Shown here: positions 1-9,263 of the stretch, in pieces
Numbering within the stretch: the first letter of the stretch is position 1
Layout of the letters: each line of letters starts with the position of its first letter
DNA from: CALEUX01 sp964608615
GTDB taxonomy: Bacteria; Bacteroidota; Bacteroidia; Bacteroidales; Marinilabiliaceae
Reading direction: 5' to 3'
Assembly: GCA_964608615.1 (NCBI GenBank)
Contig: CAZSQG010000006.1
Span: forward strand, 22,417 to 86,416
Length of the DNA: 64,000 nucleotides
Translations under genes and position numbers: made by a program
Notes under the pieces: generated by a model
What the model was told of the DNA's origin: nothing
Database searches by the model: none
Seen by the model: only the letters and a program-made list of their open reading frames with translations

Positions 1-1
1 T

Positions 2-436
2 ATCCGCTATTTCGATAATGATCAGGCTGTTGCCAATTTCACTCTTGCCACCACCGATCGAGGTTATAAAACGCGGGATGGACAAGAGATTCCCGACAGG
101 ACTGAATGGCACAACATTGTGGCGTGGAGGGGATTAGCTAAGATTGTAGAATCGTACGTAAAAAAAGGAACGCAAATATTCGTAGAAGGTAAGTTGAGAA
201 CTCGATCCTATGATGACCAAAATGGGGTAAAAAAATATGTTACTGAAATATTTGCTGACAACATACAACTTCTGGGTAGAAAACCAGGAAGCGAAAACCA
301 AACAACCGCAAATACAGAGAGTCAGCCTCAACAAGCATCGCAGATCACAAAACCACCCGTTTATGAGCAGCAATCCTCTGATGAAGATCAAATTGCAGGT
401 AATAACAATAACGTTGAGGATGACCTCCCCTTCTAA
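2..436 (+). CDS. ssb: Single-stranded DNA-binding protein, N-terminus cut off by window edge
   Basis: Binds and protects single-stranded DNA during replication, recombination and repair. The reading frame is open from base 2 and gives about 144 residues of an OB fold (VANFTLATT, TEWHNIVAW, YVKKGTQIFVEGKLRTR), then a Gln/Asn/Ser-rich linker and the acidic tip EDDLPF, the conserved SSB tail that docks partner proteins. Only the first few residues are missing: bacterial SSBs usually have around 10-15 residues before this point. A GTG at 119 lies inside the OB fold and is not the start. It is followed 31 bases later by gldE, the usual ssb-gldE-gldD order in Bacteroidota. Identity is essentially certain. 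Confidence 0.96.
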   Translation: MRYFDNDQAVANFTLATTDRGYKTRDGQEIPDRTEWHNIVAWRGLAKIVESYVKKGTQIFVEGKLRTRSYDDQNGVKKYVTEIFADNIQLLGRKPGSENQTTANTESQPQQASQITKPPVYEQQSSDEDQIAGNNNNVEDDLPF

Positions 437-467
437 AATTTAATGTTTAACTAAAATTTAGATTTAA

Positions 468-1793
468 TTGGACGCAGACCCGACATCGCTATTTCAAGGT
501 ATTTATCTTCAGATGATTCAGTTTTTACCCCTCACAAACGGGTTAATCATTTCTATCATCATAATCATATTATTGCTGATTAGCTCCGCGCTTATTTCAG
601 GATCTGAGGTGGCTTACTTTTCACTTAAGGCAACTGACTTATCCGAGATGAAAGCACAAAACAGCCGCTCAGGCCTCCTGGTGCTTCACAACCTTGAAGA
701 ACCCGAAATGCTTCTGGCATCTATCCTTATAGCCAATAATTTTGTGAATGTTGCAATTGTGATGCTCACCTCCTATGTAGCTTCAGAATTAGTGGTTATA
801 AACCAACCGGGAGTGCTTAAATTTATCTTTGAGGTTGTATTCATAACCGCGATGATTCTTTTCTTTGGAGAAATTCTCCCCAAAGTTTATGCGGGCCAAT
901 ATCCAAAGAAATTTGCCTCCTTTATAGCCTATCCGCTTTCATTAACTATTAGTCTGTTTAAGCCTCTTAGTAACATCATGGTTAAATCAACCAATGTGAT
1001 TAACCGGCAACTGGCAAAAAAGATGAAAAACATCTCACTTGATGACATTTCACATGCTCTGGATCTTGCAGGCGATGAATTTCAGGAAGGGAAAACCCTT
1101 TTAAAAAGCATTGTGACCTTCGGCATTATAAATGTTGAAGAGATAATGACTTCACGCGTTGATGTGGTGGAAGTAGATTTTAAAAGCGAACTCTCGAAAG
1201 TAATTTCGGTTATAGTAGAATCGGGATATTCACGAATCCCGGTGTTTGAAGAAGGACCTGATGATGTAAAAGGCATATTATATGTAAAAGATCTTTTACC
1301 ACATCTTGGAAAAGATAATACCTTTAAATGGCAGGAACTTATCAGACCCGCCTATTTCGTTCCCGAAACAAAAAGAATAAATGATCTTCTTCAGGAATTT
1401 AAAACTCACAAAATACATATGGCAATCGTGGTGGATGAATATGGTGGTACAGCCGGTATTGTTACCCTTGAAGATGTTTTAGAAGAAATTGTTGGTGAAA
1501 TAAGTGATGAAATGGATGATGATGAATCCAATTTTTCAATACAACCCGATGGTTCATACCTATTTGAAGGCAAAACTCTTTTAAAGGACTTTTTTAGGAT
1601 TACAAACATTGATGAAAACCAGTTAAAAAAAGTATCCGGCGAAGCTGAAACTCTGGCAGGGCTTCTGCTTGAGATTAAAGGCGAAATACCGGCCAAACAT
1701 GAAACCATTGAAACCGGACAATTCGCATTTACAATTCTGGCTGCCGATAATCGTAGAATAAAAAAGATTAAATTCGTGCAAAAAAAACAATAA
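468..1793 (+). CDS. gldE: GldE, gliding motility-associated CNNM/CorC-type membrane protein
   Basis: Integral membrane protein of the CNNM/HlyC-CorC superfamily, associated with GldD and with gliding or type IX secretion in Bacteroidota. A DUF21 domain spans roughly residues 25-200, with hydrophobic segments near 26-44, 80-105 and 118-140 and the motif GSEVAYFSL. A pair of CBS domains lies at about 205-335 (VDEYGGTAGIVTLEDVLEEI), and a CorC/HlyC C-terminal domain at about 345-435. Length 441 matches the family. The start taken is TTG at 468, giving MDADPTSL, which resembles the usual GldE N-terminus; no ATG lies between it and the membrane domain. gldD follows after 4 bases, so the two are surely co-transcribed. 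Confidence 0.92.
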   Translation: MDADPTSLFQGIYLQMIQFLPLTNGLIISIIIIILLLISSALISGSEVAYFSLKATDLSEMKAQNSRSGLLVLHNLEEPEMLLASILIANNFVNVAIVMLTSYVASELVVINQPGVLKFIFEVVFITAMILFFGEILPKVYAGQYPKKFASFIAYPLSLTISLFKPLSNIMVKSTNVINRQLAKKMKNISLDDISHALDLAGDEFQEGKTLLKSIVTFGIINVEEIMTSRVDVVEVDFKSELSKVISVIVESGYSRIPVFEEGPDDVKGILYVKDLLPHLGKDNTFKWQELIRPAYFVPETKRINDLLQEFKTHKIHMAIVVDEYGGTAGIVTLEDVLEEIVGEISDEMDDDESNFSIQPDGSYLFEGKTLLKDFFRITNIDENQLKKVSGEAETLAGLLLEIKGEIPAKHETIETGQFAFTILAADNRRIKKIKFVQKKQ

Positions 1794-1797
1794 TAAA

Positions 1798-2388
1798 ATG
1801 TCAGGATATTTAAAGAATTTAATCCCAGTTTTATCGGTCATTATCATTCTTTCATACGGCTGTGAAAACCATGGAACACCAAAACCCCGAGGCTATTTCA
1901 GGATTACATTGCCTGAAAAAGAATATGTACAACTCGATTCGGCGATGCCTTATTCTCTGGAATACCCCGTTTACTCCCTTATTCAATCTGATCCTTCCAT
2001 TTCGGCTGAACCTTATTGGATTACTCTCGTGTACCCCGAACTAAGAGCAAAAATTCACATTACTTATAAAAATATCGACAACAACCTATACGAAATACTC
2101 GAGGATAATATTCGACTGGTGTATAGCCATGTGGTGAAAGCTGATGCCATTGATGACAACATTTTTATTAATGAAGATAATAATGTTTTTGGCATGATTT
2201 TTAAAATCAGAGGAGACGCCGCTTCACCGGTACAGTTTTTTGCTACCGACAGTGTTAAGCATTTTTTACGTGGGGCATTGTATTTTCAATCGCGACCCAA
2301 TAAAGATTCATTGGCTCCTGTTGTCAGTTTTATTACCGATGATATAATCCACATGATGGAAAGCATTCGGTGGACAAATAATAAGTAA
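1798..2388 (+). CDS. gldD: GldD, gliding motility lipoprotein
   Basis: Lipoprotein required for gliding in Flavobacterium and conserved beside GldE across Bacteroidota. A 20-residue hydrophobic signal ends in the lipobox LSYGC (Cys21), so the mature protein should be lipidated at the periplasmic face or outer membrane. The family signature PKPRGYFRI follows immediately, and the 196-residue length is typical. It sits 4 bases behind gldE and 2 bases ahead of the phosphopantetheinyl transferase. Its biochemical activity is not known for the family. The neighbouring genes make the call secure even though no catalytic residues can be pointed to. Confidence 0.92.
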   Translation: MSGYLKNLIPVLSVIIILSYGCENHGTPKPRGYFRITLPEKEYVQLDSAMPYSLEYPVYSLIQSDPSISAEPYWITLVYPELRAKIHITYKNIDNNLYEILEDNIRLVYSHVVKADAIDDNIFINEDNNVFGMIFKIRGDAASPVQFFATDSVKHFLRGALYFQSRPNKDSLAPVVSFITDDIIHMMESIRWTNNK

Positions 2389-2390
2389 CA

Positions 2391-3020
2391 ATGCCTCTTG
2401 AATTGCATCTTAAAAAACCCGATGGCGGCCTGATGGCAGTCTGGAGAATTAATGAACCGGAAGAAGAGCTAGCTGAAATGATTCCCTTTAATTCTGAAAT
2501 GGAATCACAGCTTAACCGGTTCACATGCCCTTCGCGACGTCTCGAATGGCTGGCTTCGAGAGCCCTGATATACCAAATGGCCGGTTGTGTGCCCCTTGTT
2601 GAATACGCTAAAACCGGGCAACCATTTGTACAACAATCCGATCAAAATATTAGCATATCACATACCAGAGGTTTTGCTGCAGTATCCATTTCGCCATCGG
2701 TTGAAGCAGGAATTGATATAGAATACCCTTCCAAGCGGATCTCACATATTTCATCAAGGTTTATAAATCCTGCCGAAGAAGCATTTTTCCCGGCTGACGA
2801 AGCAGCTACTTACCATGCCCTGATTTGGTGCGCCAAAGAAACACTTTTTAAAATGGCTGCCCAACCAGGACTCATCTTTAAAGATGATATTCTGGTTTCA
2901 CCCTTTGTGGCTGGGAAAGAGGGAACTTTTTCGGCAAAATTTTTTTTGAAAAACAAAGTAAAAGAGTTTCAATTACTTTACAAACTAACAAGTGATTATT
3001 ATCTTGTGTGGCACTTTTAA
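2391..3020 (+). CDS. 4'-phosphopantetheinyl transferase superfamily protein
   Basis: Sfp/AcpS-like enzyme expected to move phosphopantetheine from coenzyme A onto a carrier-protein serine. The Mg-binding motif GIDIE lies at residues 107-111 (Asp109, Glu111), and the second motif WCAKETLFK begins at Trp146 (Lys149, Glu150), both in the usual spacing for the family. The N-terminal half, with SRRLEWLASRAL and the segment KTGQPFVQQ, is typical of Sfp-type proteins. At 209 residues it is of normal length. It is translated 2 bases after gldD, as in many Bacteroidales. The carrier protein it serves is not visible in this window. Confidence 0.9.
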   Translation: MPLELHLKKPDGGLMAVWRINEPEEELAEMIPFNSEMESQLNRFTCPSRRLEWLASRALIYQMAGCVPLVEYAKTGQPFVQQSDQNISISHTRGFAAVSISPSVEAGIDIEYPSKRISHISSRFINPAEEAFFPADEAATYHALIWCAKETLFKMAAQPGLIFKDDILVSPFVAGKEGTFSAKFFLKNKVKEFQLLYKLTSDYYLVWHF

Positions 3021-3166
3021 CAGAATATTAAAAAAAATCATTTAGTTTATTATGTTTTTAAACAGCCCACGAATCTTAACAAATAGCGTCAATATAAAGA
3101 AATTGTGAAGCCATCAGTAAATAATAGCGTTAAGCTTAAATATATCAAAGAGAGACTTTGTAACCA

Positions 3167-3901
3167 ATGAAAATATACAATCAAATATTATCTAACATAG
3201 CAAAAGGCGATAAACAAATTGCACTTTTGGTTGATCCCGACAAGTGCACTGGAAATATACCTAATGCTCTTGTGAAATTAATAAAAAAGCGCCCACCTCA
3301 TTTACTGCTTGTTGGTGGTAGTCTTATCTCCAATCCTATTGGTTCGTTAGTGGCATTTCTAAAACAAAATCTGGATATTCCTGTGGTTCTTTATCCTGGT
3401 CATCCCACACATATTGCGCCTGATGCCGATGCCCTGCTTTTTCTTTCAATGATTTCGGGTCGTAATGCCGACTTACTTATTGGCAGTCATGTGGTGGCAG
3501 CTCCCCTTATTAAACAATACAACATTGAAACAATACCTACCGGTTACATGCTAATTGATGGTGGAGTGCCAACATCAGTGGAATACATCAGTCAAACGCG
3601 CCCTATACCTGCCAATAAAACCGATATAGCTGTTGCCACAGCACTGGCCGGCGAAATGCTCGGACTAAAGCTTATTTATATGGATGCCGGTAGTGGAGCC
3701 TTAAATCCTGTGCCGGCAAAGATGATTGCCGAAGTTAAAAGAAACTGTACTATACCTCTTATGATTGGCGGAGGCATAACAACACCCCAAAAACTGGCTA
3801 CAGCTTTCGATAACGGTGCGGATTTAGTAGTAATTGGCAATGCCCTTGAGAAAGACCCTGAATTACTGCATAGTTTTATGGACATAGCAGAAAACTATTA
3901 G
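3167..3901 (+). CDS. Geranylgeranylglyceryl phosphate synthase (GGGPS/PcrB family)
   Basis: TIM-barrel prenyltransferase joining a polyprenyl diphosphate to sn-glycerol-1-phosphate, the first ether bond of archaeal-type lipids; a bacterial clade is widespread in Bacteroidota. Visible family features are LLVDPDK near the N-terminus, LLVGGSL, PTGYMLIDGG, YMDAGSGA and the phosphate-binding end MIGGGITTPQKLATAFDNGADLVVIGNAL. Length 244 fits the group I bacterial and archaeal enzymes. It lies 146 bases behind the PPTase gene, on the same strand. The prenyl chain length used cannot be told from sequence inspection, and the physiological product in these bacteria is not settled. Confidence 0.9.
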   Translation: MKIYNQILSNIAKGDKQIALLVDPDKCTGNIPNALVKLIKKRPPHLLLVGGSLISNPIGSLVAFLKQNLDIPVVLYPGHPTHIAPDADALLFLSMISGRNADLLIGSHVVAAPLIKQYNIETIPTGYMLIDGGVPTSVEYISQTRPIPANKTDIAVATALAGEMLGLKLIYMDAGSGALNPVPAKMIAEVKRNCTIPLMIGGGITTPQKLATAFDNGADLVVIGNALEKDPELLHSFMDIAENY

Positions 3902-3991
3902 AACCAAACCTGACTAACTTCGAGTTAATAAAGACTTTTTATATTATTTTTTGTTCTTCAAACTCGGAAACCCAGAGAGAGAAAAAGATTT

Positions 3992-5626
3992 TCACCTTGA
4001 CGGGGCACCAAACACGTCAGATATTGGCAAATCCGGTGTTTGCCCGGCAGATGGATGTGTTAAACCCATACTTTTCATCAGAAAAGGAATGAGATAGGTG
4101 GCTTCAACATTCTCAAACCAGGCACCAGCCTTCGTTTGCCAACCAAAAAAGATAAACGGAACAGCACGTTGTCCTGCAAAACCATCCTGACGGCTTCCTG
4201 ATGCCGAAACGGGTGTCTGCCAGCCTGGAAGCAAAGTAACATATACATCGCCGGCACGAAGTGGAAATAAATTATCCGAGATTAAAGGATCACAACGCGT
4301 TTCCAGAACCAAATCATAGGCGGGAATTGCTTTGGCTACGCCAGAAACCTCCAGAAGAAATTTTGCAACACTCTCCTGCATATCTTTTAACGACAGCCCC
4401 TTACTTTCAATTAGGCTGTGATTTAGATAGACAACATTATCATAAATGCCATTTATCCACTTACCCTGGCCGTGAATAGCCATAAGGTATAAGTTGAGCA
4501 ACGATATTACTTTTGGGCTTTCAAATATTCCTGTGTTTTTACCTTTCAAGCCATGAGTTGACTGATCTGTAGCACTATTGGATGCCGCGGTTAAAACAAT
4601 GAGGTAGTTATTTCGGCCCAAATCCACATCCATAAAATCAATTAGTGATGCCAATTCGTTGTCGAGTCGTAATAACATATCTTCCTTTTCGGCAGGAAGA
4701 ATGGATCCATTAGTTTTAATAAAAGGTCGTGTGGTAAAGCAAACTGAAAGCATATCAGGCGTTTCATCATAACCAAACTGATTATTCACAAGAAAAGCCA
4801 CAGTAAAATCGCGCAAAAGAGTGTTGGCAAAAGGCGATGCTGCCACTTTTCCAAAACGAAACCCGTCAATTCCACCATCATTCATATTGTATAAAAAGCT
4901 CCTGAAACTCTCTCTTGCCTCAGTTGATTTATAACGGTATTCGGTATAGGAAGTAATATCGTTAACCGGTCCCCACTGCACTTTTGAATATCCATTAGTG
5001 CTATGACGCATGTTGAATTGTTTTACCCAGCTTGTATCAGTTCGCATTTGCATAACATCATAGAACGTTCCGTTGGCACGGTTATATGCAAAGAAAAAAT
5101 CGGGGTTGTAACCTAAACAGTGAACCATCCAGGGAGCATTAACAGAGATGGCACCAACACGTGAACCGGGGCCATAAACGCTTTTAAAGTAATCGGCAAA
5201 TGTTCGTGCCATATTGCTTTGCAATGTTTTATGTACTGCAACCGGATTAAATGCCACGGGATTAGAAAACTTGCCAGTACGTTGGTCAAACCATTGCTCT
5301 CCAACAATTCCGTGAACCGATGGCTTCACTCCCGAGAACATTGAAGAAAGGCGAGTTCCCGGATATGCTGAAAAATCACGAGATGTCACCGACATGAAAC
5401 GAAAACCTTCACGGGCAATCCTATTTAAACCCTTATCTGAAAGTGATGATTGCAATACCAGTAACTGGTCGTTATCAAGTTCATCAACAACCACAAAAAG
5501 AATAAGTCGTGGTGGCGTTACCTGAGCATTAGCTCTAAATGCAACGCTCAACGCAAATAACAAAACAAAGAAACCTCTGATCCAATGCATGAAAAAAAAC
5601 TGTTTCCTGGAATATTTTAAAATCAC
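3992..5626 (-). CDS. Secreted alkaline-phosphatase-superfamily protein, probable pseudoenzyme
   Basis: Fold assignment rests on resemblance to PafA-type phosphatases: LFVVVDELDNDQL (Asp48), then GVKPSVHGIVGEQWFD, and near the end VTLLPGW and AVPFIFFGWQTKAG. A signal peptide ends at RANA-Q; an internal Met13 is an equally possible start. The catalytic set seems lost. The nucleophile position is Pro89 in AYPGTRLSS. The STDxxGH metal motif reads TTRPFIKTNG, the TADHG motif reads TAASNSA, and the last His motif (GTTHG in relatives) reads ASGSRQ. Only the first Asp remains. It is therefore likely non-hydrolytic, perhaps a binding or structural protein of the envelope. It is convergent with the GGGPS gene and 42 bases downstream of korB. 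Confidence 0.8.
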   Translation of the reverse strand: MILKYSRKQFFFMHWIRGFFVLLFALSVAFRANAQVTPPRLILFVVVDELDNDQLLVLQSSLSDKGLNRIAREGFRFMSVTSRDFSAYPGTRLSSMFSGVKPSVHGIVGEQWFDQRTGKFSNPVAFNPVAVHKTLQSNMARTFADYFKSVYGPGSRVGAISVNAPWMVHCLGYNPDFFFAYNRANGTFYDVMQMRTDTSWVKQFNMRHSTNGYSKVQWGPVNDITSYTEYRYKSTEARESFRSFLYNMNDGGIDGFRFGKVAASPFANTLLRDFTVAFLVNNQFGYDETPDMLSVCFTTRPFIKTNGSILPAEKEDMLLRLDNELASLIDFMDVDLGRNNYLIVLTAASNSATDQSTHGLKGKNTGIFESPKVISLLNLYLMAIHGQGKWINGIYDNVVYLNHSLIESKGLSLKDMQESVAKFLLEVSGVAKAIPAYDLVLETRCDPLISDNLFPLRAGDVYVTLLPGWQTPVSASGSRQDGFAGQRAVPFIFFGWQTKAGAWFENVEATYLIPFLMKSMGLTHPSAGQTPDLPISDVFGAPSR

Positions 5627-5668
5627 CAGTTTTGATAAATAACATAACCTTATCCCAAAACCAAAGGA

Positions 5669-6685
5669 CTACTTGACTTCCCAAACATCGCCAGCTTTGG
5701 CCAAATCAAGAAATGATTTGATCTTACTCTTTTTCTGTACTTCCTCAATCTGAATTTCAACAGCCTGATCGTAAACCGGAGCCTTCACTTTTCGAATAAC
5801 TCCCAAAGCCACCGGATAATCAGGGTATTCCATATTAACCAGTTTCAGGTGCATGGTATTATCTTCACATTGAGCATCGTGCACTAAAATATCTTTCTCA
5901 GTAATGCCATCTTCTCCAATAGTCACAACTTTCAAATTTATACCATCCAAAGCAAGACCCTTATTTCGATCTTTACCAAATATCATTGGTTTTCCATGCT
6001 CCAGAATAATGGTTCTATCCTCCTTATTCTCCTTATCAGTAATCTCCTCATGCACCCTATCGTTATAAATAACACAGTTCTGTAACACTTCAATAACAGA
6101 TGTTCCTTCGTGAATCGCTCCTTCTTTGAAAACATTCAAACTTAACTTCAATTCTTTATCAATGGTTCTGGCAAAAAACTGACCTCGGGCTCCAATGGTT
6201 AACTCACCCGGACGAAATGGATATTCGATGGTGCCAAAAGGAGACGATTTAGAAATAAATCCCCGCTTAGAAGTAGGTGAAAACTGACCTTTGGTTAAGC
6301 CATAGATCTTGTTGTTGAAAAGTAATACATTCAAATCAACATTGCGCCGCACACTATGTATAAAATGATTACCACCAATGGCCAAAGCATCACCATCCCC
6401 TGTAACCTGCCATACCTTCAAACGGGGATTGGCTACCTTTACACCCGAAGCAATAGCCGATCCACGTCCGTGAATGGTATGAAAACCATAGGTACTCATG
6501 TAATAGGTAAAACGAGAGGAACAACCAATGCCTGAAATCAATGCCACTTCCTCAGTTTTTAAACCAAGCTCCGACATGGCTTTTTGCACGGTATTTAATA
6601 TTGCATGATCGCCACAACCAGGACACCAACGTACATTTTGATCGCTTTTAAAATCGAGATATGATAATTTATTTTCTGTTTCCAT
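5669..6685 (-). CDS. korB: 2-oxoglutarate:ferredoxin oxidoreductase, beta subunit
   Basis: Thiamine-diphosphate-binding subunit of a 2-oxoacid:ferredoxin oxidoreductase, which oxidatively decarboxylates (or reductively carboxylates) 2-oxoglutarate/succinyl-CoA with ferredoxin. WCPGCGDHAIL near residue 21 and GDGDALAIGGNHFIHSVRRN near residue 96, the TPP/Mg motif, are clear. It continues FNNKIYGLTKGQFSPTS, the typical KorB stretch. Length 338 agrees with KorB rather than the longer fused pyruvate enzymes. It follows korA by 46 bases on the same strand, so the two subunits form one operon. 2-oxoglutarate rather than another 2-oxoacid is inferred from the KorAB organisation. Confidence 0.92.
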   Translation of the reverse strand: METENKLSYLDFKSDQNVRWCPGCGDHAILNTVQKAMSELGLKTEEVALISGIGCSSRFTYYMSTYGFHTIHGRGSAIASGVKVANPRLKVWQVTGDGDALAIGGNHFIHSVRRNVDLNVLLFNNKIYGLTKGQFSPTSKRGFISKSSPFGTIEYPFRPGELTIGARGQFFARTIDKELKLSLNVFKEGAIHEGTSVIEVLQNCVIYNDRVHEEITDKENKEDRTIILEHGKPMIFGKDRNKGLALDGINLKVVTIGEDGITEKDILVHDAQCEDNTMHLKLVNMEYPDYPVALGVIRKVKAPVYDQAVEIQIEEVQKKSKIKSFLDLAKAGDVWEVK

Positions 6686-6731
6686 GGGAAGAATATTAAA
6701 AAGAACAATGAGTTAAATCAATTCAAAAACA

Positions 6732-8591
6732 TCAGGCTTCCAGTAATTCAACAAAAACCTCTTTCAGTTCATGAACAGTAAACGGTTGTCCCTGAATCAC
6801 ATTATATTGATTGTATTTGAATTGTGGGTGTTTTGTACGAAGATAACCAGCAAATTGACCCAGGTTCAACTCACAAACCACAATTTTTTTAAACCTTTTT
6901 AAAACATCAGATGTATTACGTGGCAGTGGATTTATATAATTAAAATGCGCCAGAGCCACTTTCCTGCCCTCAGAAATTAACTCTTCCACTGCTGTATATA
7001 AATGACCATATGTTCCACCCCAACCTATTACAAGTAAATCAGCACTGTCATCTCCTACCACTTCAAGTTCCGGAATAAAATTGGCAATCCTGTCCAATTT
7101 TTCCTGTCGTAACAGCACCATTTTTTGATGATTAAGGCCATCTTGTGAAATAGATCCCGTTAACACATCTTTTTCAAGACCACCGATCCGGTGTTCATAT
7201 CCGGGTGTACCTGGAGTAACCCAATCACGATTGAGTTTTTCAGCATTTCGTTGATATGTATTAAAACTTCCCGGTTTCTGATTTGTTCGGGGAACAATAA
7301 TGTCAGGGAACTCACCTTCATCAGGAATACGCCATTGTTGAGTGCCATTCGCCAGAAATCCATCGGAGAGCAAAATAACAGGAATCATATGTTCAACTGC
7401 GATTTTTGATGCGTAAAATGCATAATCGAAACAGTTAACGGGTGTACTGGCTGCCATCACAACCAAAGGACTCTCGCCATTACGTCCATATAATGCCTGC
7501 AACAAATCGGCTTGCTCAGTTTTTGTTGGCATTCCGGTTGATGGACCTCCACGCTGAACATCCACTATTACTATAGGAATTTCAGCCATTACGGCCAACC
7601 CCATGGCTTCTGTTTTTAATGCCAAACCGGGGCCTGAAGTAGAAGTAATTCCGAGACTACCCGCAAAGCTGGCCCCAATGGCAGTACAAATAGCAGCAAT
7701 TTCATCCTCGGCCTGAAACACTTTTACACCCAAATCTTTACGCGACGACAACTCCTGAAGTATTTCAGTGGCCGGAGTAATAGGATATGAACCCAAAAAA
7801 AGTTCCAATCCGGCTTTCTCAGCAGCATATATAAAACCCCATGCTGCAGCTTTATTACCATTAAGATTTCGATAAAAACCTTTTCTTACTTCAGCAGGCG
7901 AAATATGATACGATGGAGTTACGGCTTGAATAATATTGCCATAATCGTAGCCTGCTTGTAAAACCGTAAGATTGACTTCGATAATTTCAGGTTTTCGAGC
8001 AAACTTGTTACGAATAAAATCCTGAGTATGATTTAATGGACGGTTAAACAACCAGTAAACCAAACCAAGAGCATACATATTCTTACTTCTGAGAATACTC
8101 TTGTTATCGATATCCATCCCTTCAACACTTTTGCGTGTAAGGGTTGTAATGGGAGCTTTAATTATATTAAATCCTTCAAGTTTATCTTCCTGAATGGGAT
8201 CATCCGTCTTATAACCAGCTTTCAGAAGATGTTTTTCATCAAAACTATCCACATCAAAAATTATGGTTCCACCCGGTTTCATCCATTTAACATTTGCTTT
8301 TAAAGCAGCAGGATTCATGGCAACCAGAACATCGGCATAGTCACCCGGAGTTAAAACACCAGAATGGCCAAAGTGGACCTGAAAACCCGACACTCCCCCA
8401 ATGGTTCCTTGCGGAGCCCTAATATCAGCAGGGAAATCCGGGAAAGTAGAAATATCATTTCCATAAATAGCCGAAGTATGTGAAAATAGAGTTCCGGTCA
8501 ATTGCATTCCATCACCTGAATCTCCTGAAAACCTGACAACTAATTTGTCAATTTCGATAACTTTTGAACTTTTTCCCATAGCTGTTAACAT
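6732..8591 (-). CDS. korA: 2-oxoglutarate:ferredoxin oxidoreductase, fused gamma-alpha subunit
   Basis: Partner of KorB. The N-terminal ~200 residues form the gamma domain (VVRFSGDSGDGMQLTG, FPDFPADIRAPQGTIGGVSGF), and the rest is the pyrimidine-binding alpha domain (GSYPITPATEILQELS, FQAEDEIAAICTAIGASFAG, TSTSGPGLALKTEAMGLAVM). Length 619 is normal for the fused KorA. Two starts are possible, Met1 and Met5; the second gives MGKSSKVIE and may be the real one. No separate four-cluster ferredoxin (KorD) gene is seen nearby, so electrons probably go to a free ferredoxin. With citrate synthase and glutamate synthase elsewhere in the window, it links to 2-oxoglutarate supply. Confidence 0.92.
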   Translation of the reverse strand: MLTAMGKSSKVIEIDKLVVRFSGDSGDGMQLTGTLFSHTSAIYGNDISTFPDFPADIRAPQGTIGGVSGFQVHFGHSGVLTPGDYADVLVAMNPAALKANVKWMKPGGTIIFDVDSFDEKHLLKAGYKTDDPIQEDKLEGFNIIKAPITTLTRKSVEGMDIDNKSILRSKNMYALGLVYWLFNRPLNHTQDFIRNKFARKPEIIEVNLTVLQAGYDYGNIIQAVTPSYHISPAEVRKGFYRNLNGNKAAAWGFIYAAEKAGLELFLGSYPITPATEILQELSSRKDLGVKVFQAEDEIAAICTAIGASFAGSLGITSTSGPGLALKTEAMGLAVMAEIPIVIVDVQRGGPSTGMPTKTEQADLLQALYGRNGESPLVVMAASTPVNCFDYAFYASKIAVEHMIPVILLSDGFLANGTQQWRIPDEGEFPDIIVPRTNQKPGSFNTYQRNAEKLNRDWVTPGTPGYEHRIGGLEKDVLTGSISQDGLNHQKMVLLRQEKLDRIANFIPELEVVGDDSADLLVIGWGGTYGHLYTAVEELISEGRKVALAHFNYINPLPRNTSDVLKRFKKIVVCELNLGQFAGYLRTKHPQFKYNQYNVIQGQPFTVHELKEVFVELLEA

Positions 8592-8719
8592 TCAATTATT
8601 CGATCATCCAAATTGCAAAAGTCATAATCAGGACAATCATTTTAAAAAGATTCGCAATTTACCTGAATAATCATTAAATAACAAACCTTTAAAAGATCCA
8701 AATATCAAACTGTTATTAC

Positions 8720-8727
8720 TAACTTTG
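8720..8727 (+). promoter_or_regulatory. Candidate -7 box of the carbonic anhydrase gene
   Basis: TAACTTTG matches the Bacteroidetes -7 consensus TAnnTTTG and lies 19 bases before the ATG at 8747, which would give a very short leader. No good TTTG -33 box is found 19-21 bases upstream, so this is a weak call. Confidence 0.4.
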
Positions 8728-8746
8728 CACCCAAAACCAAACACAA

Positions 8747-9262
8747 ATGGCACTTATTAAATCAGTTAGGGGTTTTACTCCTGTTATTGGCAAAAATGTT
8801 TATCTGGCCGAAAATGCTACTATTATCGGCGATGTAGTTATTGGTGATGATTGTAGCATCTGGTTCAACGCTGTTTTACGCGGCGATGTAAACTCTATAC
8901 GCATCGGCAATAAAGTAAATATACAGGATGGTAGCGTACTTCATACTCTTTACCAAAAATCGGTAGTGGAAATTGGCAACAATGTATCAATTGGCCACAA
9001 TGTTACTATACATGGAGCTAAAATTGAAGACAATGCATTAATTGGTATCGGCGCCACCATTCTTGACCATGCAATTATTGGATCCAATTCCATAATTGCA
9101 GCCAATTCTCTGGTCTTAACCGGAACCATTGTTGAGCCAAACAGCATATACGCAGGCGTGCCCGCAAAAAAAGTCAAAGATATTGAGCCGAATCAAACTG
9201 CTGAAATGATCAATAAAATTGCCAACAACTACTTGATGTATGCTAGTTGGTATAAGGAATAA
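8747..9262 (+). CDS. Gamma-carbonic anhydrase family protein
   Basis: Left-handed beta-helix protein of the gamma-class carbonic anhydrase/YrdA group, expected to be a cytoplasmic trimer. Hexapeptide repeats run from about residue 17 to 150 (ATIIGDVVIGDDCSIWFNAVLRGD). The three zinc-ligand histidines of the class are all present: one in VLHTLYQKS and two in IGHNVTIHG. RGD and IGIGATILDHAIIG are also typical. Length 171 is normal. Whether it hydrates CO2 or only binds metal cannot be told, since many YrdA-type members have no proven activity. It is convergent with murI, with one base between the stop codons. Confidence 0.9.
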   Translation: MALIKSVRGFTPVIGKNVYLAENATIIGDVVIGDDCSIWFNAVLRGDVNSIRIGNKVNIQDGSVLHTLYQKSVVEIGNNVSIGHNVTIHGAKIEDNALIGIGATILDHAIIGSNSIIAANSLVLTGTIVEPNSIYAGVPAKKVKDIEPNQTAEMINKIANNYLMYASWYKE

Positions 9263-9263
9263 C

